From positions 318,492 to 382,491 of the forward strand of contig MGWO01000013.1 of assembly GCA_001801025.1 (NCBI GenBank): DNA of 64,000 bases, written 5' to 3'. Both the position numbers and the translations under genes were made by a program. Under the pieces are notes generated by a model, which did not search any database, was not told the DNA's origin, and saw only the letters and a program-made list of their open reading frames with translations. Each line of letters opens with the position of its first letter. The stretch's first letter is position 1. The stretch comes from Gallionellales bacterium GWA2_54_124 (GTDB lineage Bacteria > Pseudomonadota > Gammaproteobacteria > Burkholderiales > Gallionellaceae). Positions 9,903-21,747 of this stretch are shown piece by piece.

Positions 9903-11963
9903 TCACTGAAAGAATGCAGCCGAGCCCCAAATTTCGATATTGCCGAAGTCCTGTTCGCGTGCCCTCAGACTCTTGGTAAGTTCAAATTCTTGCCCATAGA
10001 GCCGAGCCAGTTCGGCTCCAATTTCAGGCGCACTTTTTGCCAACGATTTGAGTGTATCCACGTAAGACTCAAAGTAGGGACGCCCTGCAGAAAGGAAGTG
10101 AGCAAGAAAAGCGCCGAAGGCGGCTGACGGGAATGATTGAACCGGCCATAGGTGGGAAATGGTTGCCTGAAATGGTGCAGCAAGTCCCGGTGCTAAGCCA
10201 ACACGGGGCAACAGCCCAGCTCCTGAAAACCTTGCCCCATCGCACACGTTCAGTACGAGTAATCTTCGCTCTGCCGTAATAGGAGCTTTGTTCCAAAGAT
10301 CATCAAGACTCACGGACGTTTGGTCAGGCGCCAGATGAAGCCTTACCTCATGGGGCGACCAATGGTCAAACTCTCCATGCGACACAACCCAAATAATATC
10401 GTATGCGGAGTTTTCATATTCACGAATAAAGTCTTCGTGAGAACATGCCTCCGGAGAGAACATCCGTACATCTGCACCGGCGTGTTCAAACGCGTGCCGT
10501 ACCATTTCTGTCTCCATAGACTCGGTAATTGTTCCTCCCCCCCAAATCAATACTGAGAGAATTCTTCGGTCTGGTCTTGGACTGCCCAGAGAGGAAGCTA
10601 TGGGCCAAGTGCTGCCCCATCTCAGCAGTTGAGTCGCTTGGATTGGATGACCTTCGGTGGGTAGTATAAGTTGGCAGGTCGGTTCGCCCCTCACCTCCAG
10701 CTCGGCGGGGCAGTAGGCTGCCTGTAATGCCTGAAGAAGATATGGATGATGTTCACGAGGGACGCCCGGACGTTCCGGCACCTCTAGGTCGGAGTTGTCA
10801 GCGTAGGCAACGGTTGAATAGGTGCCGAGAAACTCATTGCAACTCCGTGATAGTTTTTCCAAAGAAGCTTGGGTGTCTCGAACAAGCACCTGCTTCTCAC
10901 CATTAAAAACCAGAGTTGAAGCATTTTCCCCGAAGGGCAACAAGATTAGTAATTGTTCCGAGTCAAGCGGATCATCCGGCCAATTCTGGTCGTACCACGT
11001 CTGCAACCCCCGCAGAACAAGGGATGCGTCCGGCAAATCTAGGCACCTAACGAAATAGGGCTGGATAAATTCGATGTTCTGCCCTGCATGGCGGGTAAAA
11101 GCCAGCCCAGATAGATTGTGTAGGCGCTCCATCTGTACCACCCTCATCTGCTCAAGGAGAAGTTCGGCTTCTTCATGCCTCCGTTCGGGCTGAAACGTAG
11201 TCGCCATCATTTGGGCCTTGTCCATTTCGGAGAGTTCTGAAGCAAACTCAGTGAGAGCTCTCTGTGCCCAGTAAACAGGTCTCTGTTCGCTGAATCGTCC
11301 TCCATTAGTGGCCAAAGTAATACAAAAAAGCGCGCACACGGAAGGACTCAGTTCCTGACGCGATACTTGCTCTTCTATCAACGGAGTGAGCTCTCGTGCT
11401 TGCTCAAATGACTCCTTTGCAGCCCAACACAACATATTGCAGCCGAGCACTGCCTCGTCTTGCAAGATGTACTGAGGTGGCTGATAAAACATGACAGTAC
11501 GAAACGTGAACGTTCCCATTCCCCATAGTTCTATGCATATGTCCTTAATCGCGGTCCTGCGCCGTGCATAGTCGTATAGAGTTCTAAAGAACAGCACCAT
11601 CGTTGGATAGAACCCCGGCCATTTGCTGATAACTGGAGAGCGGAGGAAGTTGACCATACGACCGATATGCATCACCTGACTAAAAGATTCTGAAGGCTCC
11701 TCTACAAGTGACCATTGAATCCAGTCGCCCATCTGGGAGACTTCATTGTTATTCTGAGCCTCACGCAGCGCACAGGTCGCGATGATGAACTGCTCGAAGT
11801 CGCAATACAGGCGCATCTCCTCCGTGAGCTCCCGGCGTCCCTCACTTCTATTCCGCAGCATCGCGTAGGCCGAACTGCGGTTAGCCGAGATGTCCGTAGC
11901 AACCCCAAACACTGTGTCCAGTCGTCCCCACACAGTAGCCAGCTTCGCTTCAAAGTCACTCAT
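9903..11963 (-). CDS. CHAT-domain (caspase-like) protein
   Basis: The 686-residue product ends in a CHAT protease-like domain. The catalytic histidine is H529 in the strand YDIIWVVSHG and the catalytic cysteine is C574 in LLVLNVCDGA; the spacing and flanking hydrophobic strands fit the caspase fold. Residues 1-380 are helical and may form TPR-like repeats, but I see no clean repeat. No obvious substrate such as a gasdermin, or activator such as a Craspase partner, is adjacent. Convergent placement beside a STAND NTPase suggests a cell-suicide defence role, either as a separate system or as its partner; this is inference. The ATG at 11963 has no strong ribosome-binding site. Confidence 0.78.
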   Translation of the reverse strand: MSDFEAKLATVWGRLDTVFGVATDISANRSSAYAMLRNRSEGRRELTEEMRLYCDFEQFIIATCALREAQNNNEVSQMGDWIQWSLVEEPSESFSQVMHIGRMVNFLRSPVISKWPGFYPTMVLFFRTLYDYARRRTAIKDICIELWGMGTFTFRTVMFYQPPQYILQDEAVLGCNMLCWAAKESFEQARELTPLIEEQVSRQELSPSVCALFCITLATNGGRFSEQRPVYWAQRALTEFASELSEMDKAQMMATTFQPERRHEEAELLLEQMRVVQMERLHNLSGLAFTRHAGQNIEFIQPYFVRCLDLPDASLVLRGLQTWYDQNWPDDPLDSEQLLILLPFGENASTLVFNGEKQVLVRDTQASLEKLSRSCNEFLGTYSTVAYADNSDLEVPERPGVPREHHPYLLQALQAAYCPAELEVRGEPTCQLILPTEGHPIQATQLLRWGSTWPIASSLGSPRPDRRILSVLIWGGGTITESMETEMVRHAFEHAGADVRMFSPEACSHEDFIREYENSAYDIIWVVSHGEFDHWSPHEVRLHLAPDQTSVSLDDLWNKAPITAERRLLVLNVCDGARFSGAGLLPRVGLAPGLAAPFQATISHLWPVQSFPSAAFGAFLAHFLSAGRPYFESYVDTLKSLAKSAPEIGAELARLYGQEFELTKSLRAREQDFGNIEIWGSAAFFQ

Positions 11964-12384
11964 GTACTAATCGTGTTTTAATCATCTCTGCTCCCGTCAA
12001 GCTGTCAATTTCCCGTTAGTATTGTTCCAGCAAAATGCGAACTATTGTGTCGCAAGCCGAATGTCTGTTCAGTGGAGTATATCCGACCGATCCAGTTAGA
12101 ACCCATCCGTCCGTAAAGGCCGAAGACCAGACGATCATGAAACGTTCAGCGAATGGCCGCACCATCTCAAAATTCCAGCACTTCTTGCTGCATCAGCAGC
12201 AACGTCAGTTATGCATGGTGGGTTGCAATTGGCATTGTTACAGTTGTTGGGTTTCAATCGAAACGCTAGCCGGTCTGAAGTGAAATGTTCAATAACGGCT
12301 AAGCGTACCGTGGAATTAACCGGCAGAGAATGGGGGCTGGAAATGCAGAAAAAATGGCAGCATGCCTACCGCAGAGAATTTTGC
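11964..12384. other. gene-poor island boundary next to tRNA-Ser
   Basis: This stretch should carry the leftward promoter of the CHAT gene. A rightward 82-codon frame at 12035-12283 has no ribosome-binding site, no motif and an odd composition, so I do not call it a gene. I looked for a copy of the tRNA 3' end that would mark an attachment site and found none in the window. Confidence 0.45.
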
Positions 12385-12415
12385 TAAAAAACAAAGCCCC
12401 GTCACGCGGGGCTTT
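12385..12415 (-). terminator. Rho-independent terminator of tRNA-Ser
   Basis: A 9-bp GC-rich stem (AAAGCCCCG at 12393-12401 with CGGGGCTTT at 12407-12415) has a 5-nt loop. Read on the minus strand it is followed by GTTTTTT. It lies about 40 bp past the 3' end of the tRNA. Confidence 0.85.
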
Positions 12416-12453
12416 GCGCTGATTTCATGTTAACAATCAACATGTTACATTAT

Positions 12454-12545
<92 letters not shown>

Positions 12546-12593
12546 GGGACGCGAATTCTACCAGATACCGGTGATTTGGTGCAGAATGATGAC

Positions 12594-14051
12594 ATGCAAC
12601 GACACAAACTTATAATCCGGCTGTTTCAAATCAGCGTTTTTTTTGCGCTGATGCTGTTCGGCTATACCCATCTTAACAAGCACATTGCCTCCTGGAGCGA
12701 CGAGGAGCTGATCGTCGTCATCGCTCAAGACTCTACACTCTCCGATGAAGAATTTTCCAAGCAGCTGGCTCAGCAGTTTGCTGACCATCTCTACGTCCCG
12801 TTAAAAATTATTTTGGTTCCTGCCGATCAAATCAGCATCACACTGCAAAAGCATCAGGCGCATTTATCAGCCTCGGGCTTCAGACTCGATCAAAAAAGCA
12901 ACGGACTTTTATTAGGCCCCGGCTTTTTAACGGTACGCGAACAAGTCGCCTTTAATCAGGAAAAAGATGCCCCCAAACAGATAAACGACCTGGTTGGCAA
13001 ACGCATTGCCGTAGTAGCCGGGTCAACCCACGAAAAGGCGCTCATCGCCCTCAAAGAACGACTCCCTGAACTCACCTGGGAGTCGCGTACGACGCAAACC
13101 GTCGAGGATTTACTCAAAGAGGTCGCTCAAGGAGCGCTGGACTTCACCATTGCAAATCATGAACAAATCTCTCAGATGCTCAATTACTACGAGAATCTAG
13201 CCATTGCTTTTGATATCGGAAAACCATCCAAACTTGCATGGGCTTTCCCTCACGATGCCGACAACGAATTGATCGCCGAGACCGAACAATTCTTCGCTGA
13301 AATTGAAAAAAATGGAGAGCTACACAAACTACTGGATCGTTACTACGGTCACAATGACAGACTAGCCGTGCTAGACGCTGCTGAATTCATCGAACAGACA
13401 CATAAAACACTGCCTAAATTTCGCAACCTGTTCGAGAAAGCGGGGCGGTTAGTCAACGAGGACTGGCGACTGATCGCCGCTATCGCCTATCAGGAATCAC
13501 ACTGGGATCCGCTTGCAACCTCAATGACCAATGTACGCGGCATGATGATGCTGACTGAGGCGACTGCCGACCGCATGAATGTTACCAACCGGCTGGACGC
13601 CCGCGAGAGCATCAATGCGGGCGCAAAGTATCTTGAGCTGATCAAAAAGCAATTACCCGCCCGCATCGAGGAACCCGAACGCACCTGGCTTGCACTGTCC
13701 GCCTACAATCAGGGACAAGGCCACCTAGAAGACGCCCGCACGCTGACAGAACGCAAAGGCGGCAATGCGGATTCCTGGGTGGAAGTCAAAAAATGGCTGC
13801 CGCAGCTTAACAATCCAGTTTATTTCGAAAAGCTTAAACACGGCTATGCCCGCGGCGGCGAAGCGGTCATTTTTGTCGAAAACATCCGCGCCTATTACGA
13901 CATGCTGACCCGCCTGACTGATGACACAACTCCTGCTCGCGACTACCAGCTTGTCAGCACGCGGGAAACCCCCGCCTTTTCCCTGCACACCCCTCGTAAA
14001 CTTAAAGCAGGCGGTGACAAAACGGAAGCCTCCTATTCACTATCTGACTAG
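12594..14051 (+). CDS. mltF: membrane-bound lytic transglycosylase MltF
   Basis: This enzyme of about 485 residues cleaves the glycan strands of peptidoglycan in the periplasm, leaving 1,6-anhydro ends. An N-terminal signal anchor (residues about 6-23) is followed by a solute-binding-protein-like domain (about 45-255, including a GKRIAVVAGST strand) and a C-terminal SLT domain. The catalytic glutamate is in AIAYQESHWDP; the GMMMLTEATA and SAYNQG motifs follow. The ATG at 12594 gives a normal signal anchor and is preferred over a TTG at 12576. The gene is convergent with serS. Confidence 0.9.
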   Translation: MQRHKLIIRLFQISVFFALMLFGYTHLNKHIASWSDEELIVVIAQDSTLSDEEFSKQLAQQFADHLYVPLKIILVPADQISITLQKHQAHLSASGFRLDQKSNGLLLGPGFLTVREQVAFNQEKDAPKQINDLVGKRIAVVAGSTHEKALIALKERLPELTWESRTTQTVEDLLKEVAQGALDFTIANHEQISQMLNYYENLAIAFDIGKPSKLAWAFPHDADNELIAETEQFFAEIEKNGELHKLLDRYYGHNDRLAVLDAAEFIEQTHKTLPKFRNLFEKAGRLVNEDWRLIAAIAYQESHWDPLATSMTNVRGMMMLTEATADRMNVTNRLDARESINAGAKYLELIKKQLPARIEEPERTWLALSAYNQGQGHLEDARTLTERKGGNADSWVEVKKWLPQLNNPVYFEKLKHGYARGGEAVIFVENIRAYYDMLTRLTDDTTPARDYQLVSTRETPAFSLHTPRKLKAGGDKTEASYSLSD

Positions 14052-14120
14052 CGGCCTGTGCCACACATCATAAAATGAATTGATTTAGCTACGGGCTGAT
14101 TTAGCCTTTTGACTTCGCAG

Positions 14121-15428
<1,308 letters not shown>

Positions 15429-15434
15429 TTATCC

Positions 15435-16154
15435 TTATGCACCCGCGCCATCGGCTGCGGGCTTTTTCAAAATATAAATGATGACTTCCCCGTAATAGGG
15501 AATCTCGCTGCGCAACTCCGCCGGCAACTTGCGATTAAAAATCGGGCGCAGCGCCTCGCTCCAGAGATTTTTCCCTGTCATTCGGTTGACTGCAACCTCC
15601 AGAATTTCCAGCCCTGCTTTGCGCACCGCACCCCGCACAAACGTCATATCGATCGGGTGCAAGTGCCACGCCATTTTATGGTGTGCGCTGACGGGTTTGA
15701 AATACTTGTGAAAACCATGCACATAGGTGGAGCGTCTGGAGCGATAGCTGTCCACATTAGGCGTCGACAGAATCACCAGCCCACCCGGCTTAACCAGTCG
15801 CGCGCATTCGCGCACGAAAAACGACGGATTTTCCAGATGTTCAATTCCTTCGATCGAAACTAACGCATCAAACTGTCCGTCTGCAAACGGCAAAGTCATA
15901 TTGGCATCCGCCAGCACACGATGCGTCTTATCGAAATAAAAAGGCTCTACCGCCTCAAGATCAACAGCAGTGACTACCATGCCGAGCCGCGAGAGCCGCG
16001 CCGAAAACATACCCGCACCGCAGGGCAGATCACATACCGATAAACCCGTAGCCTCCGGCAGGTATTGCTGCACCAGTTCCAGCACACGGTTATGTGTATT
16101 AGGCGCTGCAGCATGCTCCGGCCAGTCGTCTGAATTTGTTTGAAAATCGCTCAA
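15435..16154 (-). CDS. class I SAM-dependent methyltransferase
   Basis: This 239-residue protein has a Methyltransf_11-like Rossmann fold. The SAM-binding loop is LSVCDLPCGAGMF, where CGAG replaces the commoner GCGxG; VVTAVDLEAV and FDALVSIEGIEHLENP follow. The fold resembles UbiG and O-methyltransferases of small molecules. The substrate cannot be told from sequence. Its place between rarA and serS, with 12-bp gaps on both sides, points to co-transcription but not to function. Confidence 0.8.
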   Translation of the reverse strand: MSDFQTNSDDWPEHAAAPNTHNRVLELVQQYLPEATGLSVCDLPCGAGMFSARLSRLGMVVTAVDLEAVEPFYFDKTHRVLADANMTLPFADGQFDALVSIEGIEHLENPSFFVRECARLVKPGGLVILSTPNVDSYRSRRSTYVHGFHKYFKPVSAHHKMAWHLHPIDMTFVRGAVRKAGLEILEVAVNRMTGKNLWSEALRPIFNRKLPAELRSEIPYYGEVIIYILKKPAADGAGA

Positions 16155-16166
16155 GCTCCCACCCCT

Positions 16167-17489
16167 TTATTTATCGCTCTTTTCCGCACCCGCACGTTCA
16201 TCCAGTTCGCGCAGGCGCGCTAATTTTTCTGCAATTTTGCCTTCCAGTCCGCGTTCGGTAGGCTGGTAAAAACTGACATCGGGCATCCCGTCTGGAAAAT
16301 AATTCTCGCCTGCCGCATAACCGCCCGCCTCATTGTGCGCGTAGCGGTAGTCACGCCCGTAATCGAGTTGCTTCATCAATTTGGTCGGCGCGTTGCGCAA
16401 ATGCAGCGGCACTTCCCGCGAACCATCCCGAGCGACAAAAGCGCGGGCGGCATTATACGCGACATAGCCCGCATTCGATTTGGGCGCACAGGCCAGATAG
16501 ATCACAGCTTGCGCGAGCGCCAGCTCGCCTTCCGGCGAGCCTAACCTCTCATAGGTTTGCGCGGCATCATTCGCCAATTGAATGGCTCTGGGGTCGGCAA
16601 GCCCGATATCTTCCCACGCCATCCGCACGATGCGCCGTGCCATATAGCGCGCATCCGCGCCACCATCCAACATCCGCACCAGCCAGTAAAGCGCCGCATC
16701 GGGGTTAGAGCCGCGCACCGATTTGTGCAGCGCGGAGATCTGATCGTAAAACGCTTCGCCGCCCTTATCAAAGCGTCGCAGGTTTTGCGCCAGCGTGTTG
16801 TCGAGGAAAACGCTGTCGATGTGCGTTTTACCCGCCGTATCGGCGGCCGTTTGCAACTGCTCCAGCACATTGAGCAGTCGGCGCGCATCGCCATCCGCGT
16901 AACCGATAATGCGCTCTCTCGCATCCTCGGCAAAACTCAAACCGGGCATCGCCACGGCTTGCGCACGCTCAAATAATTGCCCCAGCTCATCTTCCGACAA
17001 GGCATGCAGCACATACACCTGCGCGCGGGAAAGCAGCGCGTTATTCACCTCAAAGGAAGGATTTTCGGTAGTTGCGCCAATAAAAGTAACCAAACCCTGC
17101 TCAACAAATGGCAAAAAGGCATCCTGCTGCGACTTATTGAAACGGTGTACCTCGTCCACAAACAGGATGGTATGGCGGCCGTTCTGCTGCAACACCCGCT
17201 GTGCCTGAGCAATCGCCTCGCGGATGTCTTTGACGCCCGACAGCACGGCGGACAGCGGCATGAACTCGGCATCGAAGGCTGACGCCATCAGCCGTGCCAA
17301 GGTGGTTTTCCCCACACCCGGCGGTCCCCACAAAATCATCGAATGCAGACGACCGGACTGAAAGGCCAGCCGCAACGGACGCCCCTCGCCCAGCAAATGC
17401 GACTGGCCGATCAGCTCGTCGATCTGTTTCGGGCGCAAGCGTTCTGCCAGAGGGGCCGCGGCAACAGGATCATCAAATAAAGAATCCAT
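16167..17489 (-). CDS. rarA: replication-associated recombination protein A (AAA+ ATPase)
   Basis: The 440-residue protein is a RarA/MgsA/WRNIP1-family clamp-loader-like ATPase that acts at stalled replication forks. It has Walker [10 protein letters not shown] near residue 54, Walker [12 protein letters not shown], a sensor [10 protein letters not shown], and a C-terminal tetramerisation domain. N-terminal text ([19 protein letters not shown]) is diagnostic. It lies 5 bp after lolA in the common order ftsK-lolA-rarA. Confidence 0.95.
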   Translation of the reverse strand: MDSLFDDPVAAAPLAERLRPKQIDELIGQSHLLGEGRPLRLAFQSGRLHSMILWGPPGVGKTTLARLMASAFDAEFMPLSAVLSGVKDIREAIAQAQRVLQQNGRHTILFVDEVHRFNKSQQDAFLPFVEQGLVTFIGATTENPSFEVNNALLSRAQVYVLHALSEDELGQLFERAQAVAMPGLSFAEDARERIIGYADGDARRLLNVLEQLQTAADTAGKTHIDSVFLDNTLAQNLRRFDKGGEAFYDQISALHKSVRGSNPDAALYWLVRMLDGGADARYMARRIVRMAWEDIGLADPRAIQLANDAAQTYERLGSPEGELALAQAVIYLACAPKSNAGYVAYNAARAFVARDGSREVPLHLRNAPTKLMKQLDYGRDYRYAHNEAGGYAAGENYFPDGMPDVSFYQPTERGLEGKIAEKLARLRELDERAGAEKSDK

Positions 17490-17494
17490 ACAGA

Positions 17495-18106
17495 TCAGTC
17501 GCTGATGACATCGGCGCCCGCAGGCGGTGTGAACTGAAATTGCTGCGCAGACACTTTAGGATTACGCAGCAACCCTGAGAATCGCAATACGGTTTTATGA
17601 CCGAAGGTATCGTTCAGCTCCATCGCAACCAGACCGGCGTTTGCATCGAACCCCATCAGCACGGCGGAGAAACTGCTGTCCTGCGTTTTAGGCGCCGCCT
17701 GCAACCACTCGAGTCCTTCGCGACTGCCCGCTTCTTTGAGCACAAAGCCGCGCTCGATCTCATTGCTGCCGGCCAGCAAGGCGGCCGGACTACTGCCCAG
17801 TGCCGCATCGAGTTTTTTTACAGAAACCTGATTCAGGTCTTTGTCGTACAGCCAGAATTTTGCACCGTCGCCAACAATGATCTGCTCATAGGGTTTCTGG
17901 TAAGTCCAGCGAAAACGCCCCGGGCGCTGAAACTGCATCACGCCGGAGGCGCTTTGCATGCGTTTACCATTTTGGTCCTGCACGACCTGAGTAAAATTCG
18001 CCTGCGCCGAATGTGTCGCACCGATGAAGATTTTCAGTTTCTCGATGGCGCCGGCTTGCGCACTAAACGACAGTGCTGCCAGTAGGATTGCAAAGATATA
18101 TTTCAT
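17495..18106 (-). CDS. lolA: outer-membrane lipoprotein carrier protein LolA
   Basis: The 203-residue periplasmic chaperone ferries lipoproteins from LolCDE to LolB. A signal peptide (MKYIFAILLAALSFSAQA) precedes the conserved region with SASGVMQFQRPGRFRW and a YDKDLNQVSV segment. The start at 18106 is chosen because it begins the signal peptide; an upstream in-frame ATG only adds MNPEK. No Shine-Dalgarno sequence is visible: the leader is made of 7-bp repeats (see 18110-18174). Confidence 0.92.
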   Translation of the reverse strand: MKYIFAILLAALSFSAQAGAIEKLKIFIGATHSAQANFTQVVQDQNGKRMQSASGVMQFQRPGRFRWTYQKPYEQIIVGDGAKFWLYDKDLNQVSVKKLDAALGSSPAALLAGSNEIERGFVLKEAGSREGLEWLQAAPKTQDSSFSAVLMGFDANAGLVAMELNDTFGHKTVLRFSGLLRNPKVSAQQFQFTPPAGADVISD

Positions 18107-18109
18107 TTT

Positions 18110-18174
18110 TTCAGGATTCAAAATTCAGGATTCAGGAACTTACGAGTTTTACTCACTTACCACTTACTATTCCC
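18110..18174. repeat. heptamer tandem repeats in the ftsK-lolA gap
   Basis: Units of 7 bp run in register from about 18110: ttcagga, ttcaaaa, ttcagga, ttcagga. A second type, ctcactt, accactt, actattc, follows after two degenerate units. The second type is the reverse complement of the GTGGTAA unit found at 22452. The array fills the lolA 5' leader where a ribosome-binding site would normally lie. Confidence 0.75.
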
Positions 18175-20425
18175 TGCTTGGTGCGATCACTTCCCGATTA
18201 CCGTTGCTCTGCATCGCCGTGACGATCCCGGCGGCTTCCATTTGCTCAACCAGACGTGCCGCACGGTTATAGCCGATGCGCAAATTACGCTGCACCAGTG
18301 AAATCGAGGCGCGCCGCGACTTGACCACAATCTCAACGGCCTGATCATAGAGCGGATCGGCTTCCGCATTCAGCGTAGGGGATACGCCGCCGTCATCCCC
18401 TGAGTCTTCCAGCGAATTGAGCATGCCCGCGATATATTCAGGCTCCCCCATCGCCTTCAAATACTCGGCGATGCGATGCACTTCCTGATCGGATACGAAG
18501 GCGCCGTGCACACGCTGCGGGTAACCTGTGCCGGGGGGCAAATACAGCATATCGCCCTGCCCCAGTAACGCTTCCGCACCCATTTGGTCGAGTATCGTAC
18601 GAGAATCGATCTTGGAAGACACCTGAAACGCGATTCGCGTCGGCACGTTGGCCTTAATCAGCCCCGTGATGACATCCACCGACGGGCGCTGAGTCGCCAG
18701 CACCAGATGAATGCCGGAAGCGCGCGCCTTCTGCGCTAGGCGCGCAATCAACTCCTCAATTTTCTTGCCAACTACCATCATCAGATCGGCCAGCTCGTCG
18801 ATGAACACGACGATCAGCGGTATTTCGTCCAGCGCCTCAGGATCATCCGGCGTCAGCGAGAACGGATTGGTCAGCGGCTTGTCCGCCTTGATCGCTTCGC
18901 GGTGTTTCTGGTTAAAACCTGCGATATTGCGCACACCGAAGTGCGACATCAGGCGGTAACGCTTGTCCATTTCCTGTACGCACCAGTTAAGGCCGGAGGC
19001 CGCCTGACGCATATCGGTCACAACCGGGCAGAGCAGATGAGGAATGCCTTCATAGACCGATAATTCGAGCATCTTCGGATCGATCAGCAGCATGCGCACC
19101 TGCTGGGGCGTGGCCTTGTACAGGATACTCAGGATCATGGCGTTAATGCCTACCGACTTACCCGAACCGGTGGTGCCTGCGACCAGCACATGCGGCATTT
19201 TGGCCAGATCAGCCACGACAGGCTTGCCGGAAATATCCTTGCCCATCGCAATCGTCAGCATCGAATGCATATCGGCATACACCTGAGAGCCTAATATTTC
19301 GGACAGCTGCACCATCTGCCGCTTGGCATTCGGCAACTCCAGCGCCATGTAGCTCTTGCCCGGGATCGTCTCGACCAGCCGGATGCTCACAACCGACAGT
19401 GCACGCGCCAGATCGCGCACCAGATTGGTGATCTGACTGCCCTTCACGCCGACGGCGGGTTCGATTTCATAACGGGTGATGACAGGCCCGGGGAAAGCGG
19501 CCACCACTTTGACTTCAACGCCGAAGTCTTTTAACTTACGCTCGATCAGCCGCGACGTAAATTCCAGCGTATCGGCGGACACCGTCTCAACCTGATGGGT
19601 CGCAGGATCGAGCAGATGCAGCGGCGGCAACGGTGAGTCCGGCATGTCAGAAAACAAGGTAATCTGCTTTTCTTCACTCTCGCGCGCCGATTTAACGACT
19701 TCCATCACGGGTTGCTCGATATGTATCGGCTGATGGACTTCGACGCGTTTTTTCTCGACTTCGACCACCGCACCGCGCTCCGTGGTGGCTTGCGCACCGA
19801 TGCGTTTATCCTGACGCGTCTGCCAGAACTGTTGTCCCCAGCAATAAATAGCCTCCAGTCGCGCGCCCAGCCAGTCCATAAAACGCAGCCACGACAGCCC
19901 GCTGAAAATACTGAAACTGCTCGCCATCAGCGCCAGCAGCAGCAACGTAGCACCGGTAAAACCCAGCAGGCGTGATAACGCATCGCCAATCAGCATGCCA
20001 AACATCCCGCCGGGGGCCAGCGGCAAAGGCGTCGTCAGCGTATGCAGTCGTATCGCTTCGAGCGCACTGCTGGAAAGCAACAGCAGACAGAATCCAAAAA
20101 AGGACACCCAAAGCGTACGTTTACAGAAAATGCTATCGGCGCGCAATCTGCGATACCCCGCCCACACCTGCTGCAGCATAAACAAAACCAGCCACCATGC
20201 GGAAACACCCAGCAGGTAGAACAGCAAATCGGACACGTAGGCACCCAGTACGCCGGTCGGGTTGATAATTTTCGTGCTGGCTGTGCTGTGTGACCAGGCC
20301 GAATCGTCCGGATGGTAGCCGAACAAAGCCACGGCAAAATACAGCGCGCAGACCGCCAGGAGCAGCCAGCGCGATTCGCGCAATAAACCGAGCAAAGAGT
20401 TTCCCGGTAAATTGTCTTCAGCCAT
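18167..20425 (-). CDS. ftsK: DNA translocase FtsK
   Basis: The 752-residue protein pumps chromosome DNA at the division septum and activates XerCD recombination at dif. Four N-terminal membrane segments (about 20-170) are followed by a short linker, the motor domain with Walker [12 protein letters not shown] and Walker [13 protein letters not shown], and a C-terminal winged-helix gamma domain ([17 protein letters not shown]). The ATG at 20425 is chosen because it precedes the first membrane segment; an upstream extension is Arg/Trp-rich and unlikely. It overlaps the end of the regulator gene by 8 bp. Confidence 0.95.
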   Translation of the reverse strand: MAEDNLPGNSLLGLLRESRWLLLAVCALYFAVALFGYHPDDSAWSHSTASTKIINPTGVLGAYVSDLLFYLLGVSAWWLVLFMLQQVWAGYRRLRADSIFCKRTLWVSFFGFCLLLLSSSALEAIRLHTLTTPLPLAPGGMFGMLIGDALSRLLGFTGATLLLLALMASSFSIFSGLSWLRFMDWLGARLEAIYCWGQQFWQTRQDKRIGAQATTERGAVVEVEKKRVEVHQPIHIEQPVMEVVKSARESEEKQITLFSDMPDSPLPPLHLLDPATHQVETVSADTLEFTSRLIERKLKDFGVEVKVVAAFPGPVITRYEIEPAVGVKGSQITNLVRDLARALSVVSIRLVETIPGKSYMALELPNAKRQMVQLSEILGSQVYADMHSMLTIAMGKDISGKPVVADLAKMPHVLVAGTTGSGKSVGINAMILSILYKATPQQVRMLLIDPKMLELSVYEGIPHLLCPVVTDMRQAASGLNWCVQEMDKRYRLMSHFGVRNIAGFNQKHREAIKADKPLTNPFSLTPDDPEALDEIPLIVVFIDELADLMMVVGKKIEELIARLAQKARASGIHLVLATQRPSVDVITGLIKANVPTRIAFQVSSKIDSRTILDQMGAEALLGQGDMLYLPPGTGYPQRVHGAFVSDQEVHRIAEYLKAMGEPEYIAGMLNSLEDSGDDGGVSPTLNAEADPLYDQAVEIVVKSRRASISLVQRNLRIGYNRAARLVEQMEAAGIVTAMQSNGNREVIAPSRE

Positions 20426-21065
20426 GCGCACTCCCGACCAACCCCAGCCGTTCGGCCACACGCACCGCCTCCAGACGACCATTCACTTTCAGCGTCTGAT
20501 AGACCGCTGCAACATGAATTTTGACCGTGCCTTCAGCCAGATGGGTATGGGATGCAATCTCCTTATTGCTCATGCCCGCGCAAATATGTTCGAGCACTTC
20601 CATCTGACGCGGGGTCAGTCCGTAGCCATTGGTGTGCATGCTGCGCTTATCAACGGCAGGTGCGCTATGCTGCCGGAAGATCTCCGGCGGCACATAGATT
20701 TCTCCGGACAGCACCAGCTTCAACGCCGCCAGCATCGCATGCGAAGTCGAACTCTTACAGATAAAACCAGATGCGCCATAATCCATTACTTTTTCCATAT
20801 TTGCCAATGCATCGTCTCCTGACACCACCACCACCGGAATGTGCGGAAAACGCTGGTGAAAATAGCTGACCGATCTTACCCCCTCGCTGCCGGACATATT
20901 TAAATCGAGCAGCACCAAATCAAGTTCAGGATGCTGAGCGACTACTTTCAAACATTCCGGAAAGTTATTCACTTCCAGCAATTCCAGTGTATCCGACAAC
21001 TGTTGCAACACATAACGCATGCCATCCCGAAACAGCGCGTGATCGTCCGCCATCAAAATCTTCAT
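20418..21065 (-). CDS. NarL/LuxR-family response regulator
   Basis: The 215-residue protein has a receiver domain (acidic D7-D8, phospho-acceptor D54 in LVLLDLNM, conserved K in FICKSS) and a C-terminal LuxR helix-turn-helix ([22 protein letters not shown]). No sensor kinase gene is adjacent, so it is an orphan in this window. Its end overlaps the ftsK start by 8 bp. The target genes are unknown. Confidence 0.9.
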   Translation of the reverse strand: MKILMADDHALFRDGMRYVLQQLSDTLELLEVNNFPECLKVVAQHPELDLVLLDLNMSGSEGVRSVSYFHQRFPHIPVVVVSGDDALANMEKVMDYGASGFICKSSTSHAMLAALKLVLSGEIYVPPEIFRQHSAPAVDKRSMHTNGYGLTPRQMEVLEHICAGMSNKEIASHTHLAEGTVKIHVAAVYQTLKVNGRLEAVRVAERLGLVGSAHG

Positions 21066-21156
21066 ACTTTCCCCCCGGATAAGTAGCCCTTCAGCGGGCC
21101 GTCCCCAATCATAACATCCGGCAAGTCCAAACTGACAAACTGCCCATGACAGACGG

Positions 21157-21747
21157 CTAAGACTTTCCTAGAGCCAACAAAAGCCGGATATCCTGTTCCA
21201 GCCAGTCGGTGCGCTGAGCATAGGGGGACAACAGACGCACCCGCCCGTCCGTATCGATCAAAAATGAGCCGGCACTGTGGTCGACGTTGTAACCGGTAGC
21301 TGTCGCCTGCTTCTGATACATCACTTCAAAGACCTTCGCTACTTGAGCCGTACCGCCTGTATCTGCATACAAACCCAGGAAAGACGGATGAAAAGCCGGC
21401 ACATACTGCGCAAGCAGCGCCTGCGTGTCACGCTCGGGATCAACGGTGACAAACAACACCTGCACCCTGTCAGCGTCTTTTCCCAAGCGCGCCATCACCT
21501 GAGACAAATCCGCCATCGTGGTCGGGCATACATCGGGGCAATGCATATAACCAAAAAACAAAACCACCACCTTGCCGCGGAAATCGCGCAACGTACGCGG
21601 CTTTCCGTTGTGATCGGTCAGTTTAAAATCCGCACCGGCGTACTTGGCACCCACGTCCGCCGCATGAAATGGCGAGGGCAGCTTAGGCTCGCCACAACCT
21701 GCGATCAAAAACATCAGCAAACAGCCCAACCAGTTACGCAGCAACAT
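21157..21747 (-). CDS. SCO1/SenC copper chaperone lipoprotein
   Basis: The product (about 196 residues) has a thioredoxin fold. It is expected to deliver copper to cytochrome oxidase or to keep its cysteines reduced. A lipobox (LMFLIAGC) near residue 18 makes it a lipoprotein. Copper ligands are visible as CPDVC and the later histidine in NVDHSAGSF. The start at 21747 has GGGAG at good spacing; an upstream in-frame start lacks support. It overlaps the SafE-like gene by 14 bp, so the two are co-expressed. Confidence 0.92.
   Translation of the reverse strand: MLLRNWLGCLLMFLIAGCGEPKLPSPFHAADVGAKYAGADFKLTDHNGKPRTLRDFRGKVVVLFFGYMHCPDVCPTTMADLSQVMARLGKDADRVQVLFVTVDPERDTQALLAQYVPAFHPSFLGLYADTGGTAQVAKVFEVMYQKQATATGYNVDHSAGSFLIDTDGRVRLLSPYAQRTDWLEQDIRLLLALGKS

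Noticed and set aside
12035..12283. Rightward 82-codon reading frame in the island boundary
   Set aside because: No ribosome-binding site, no recognisable motif and odd composition; it lies in a promoter and boundary stretch.
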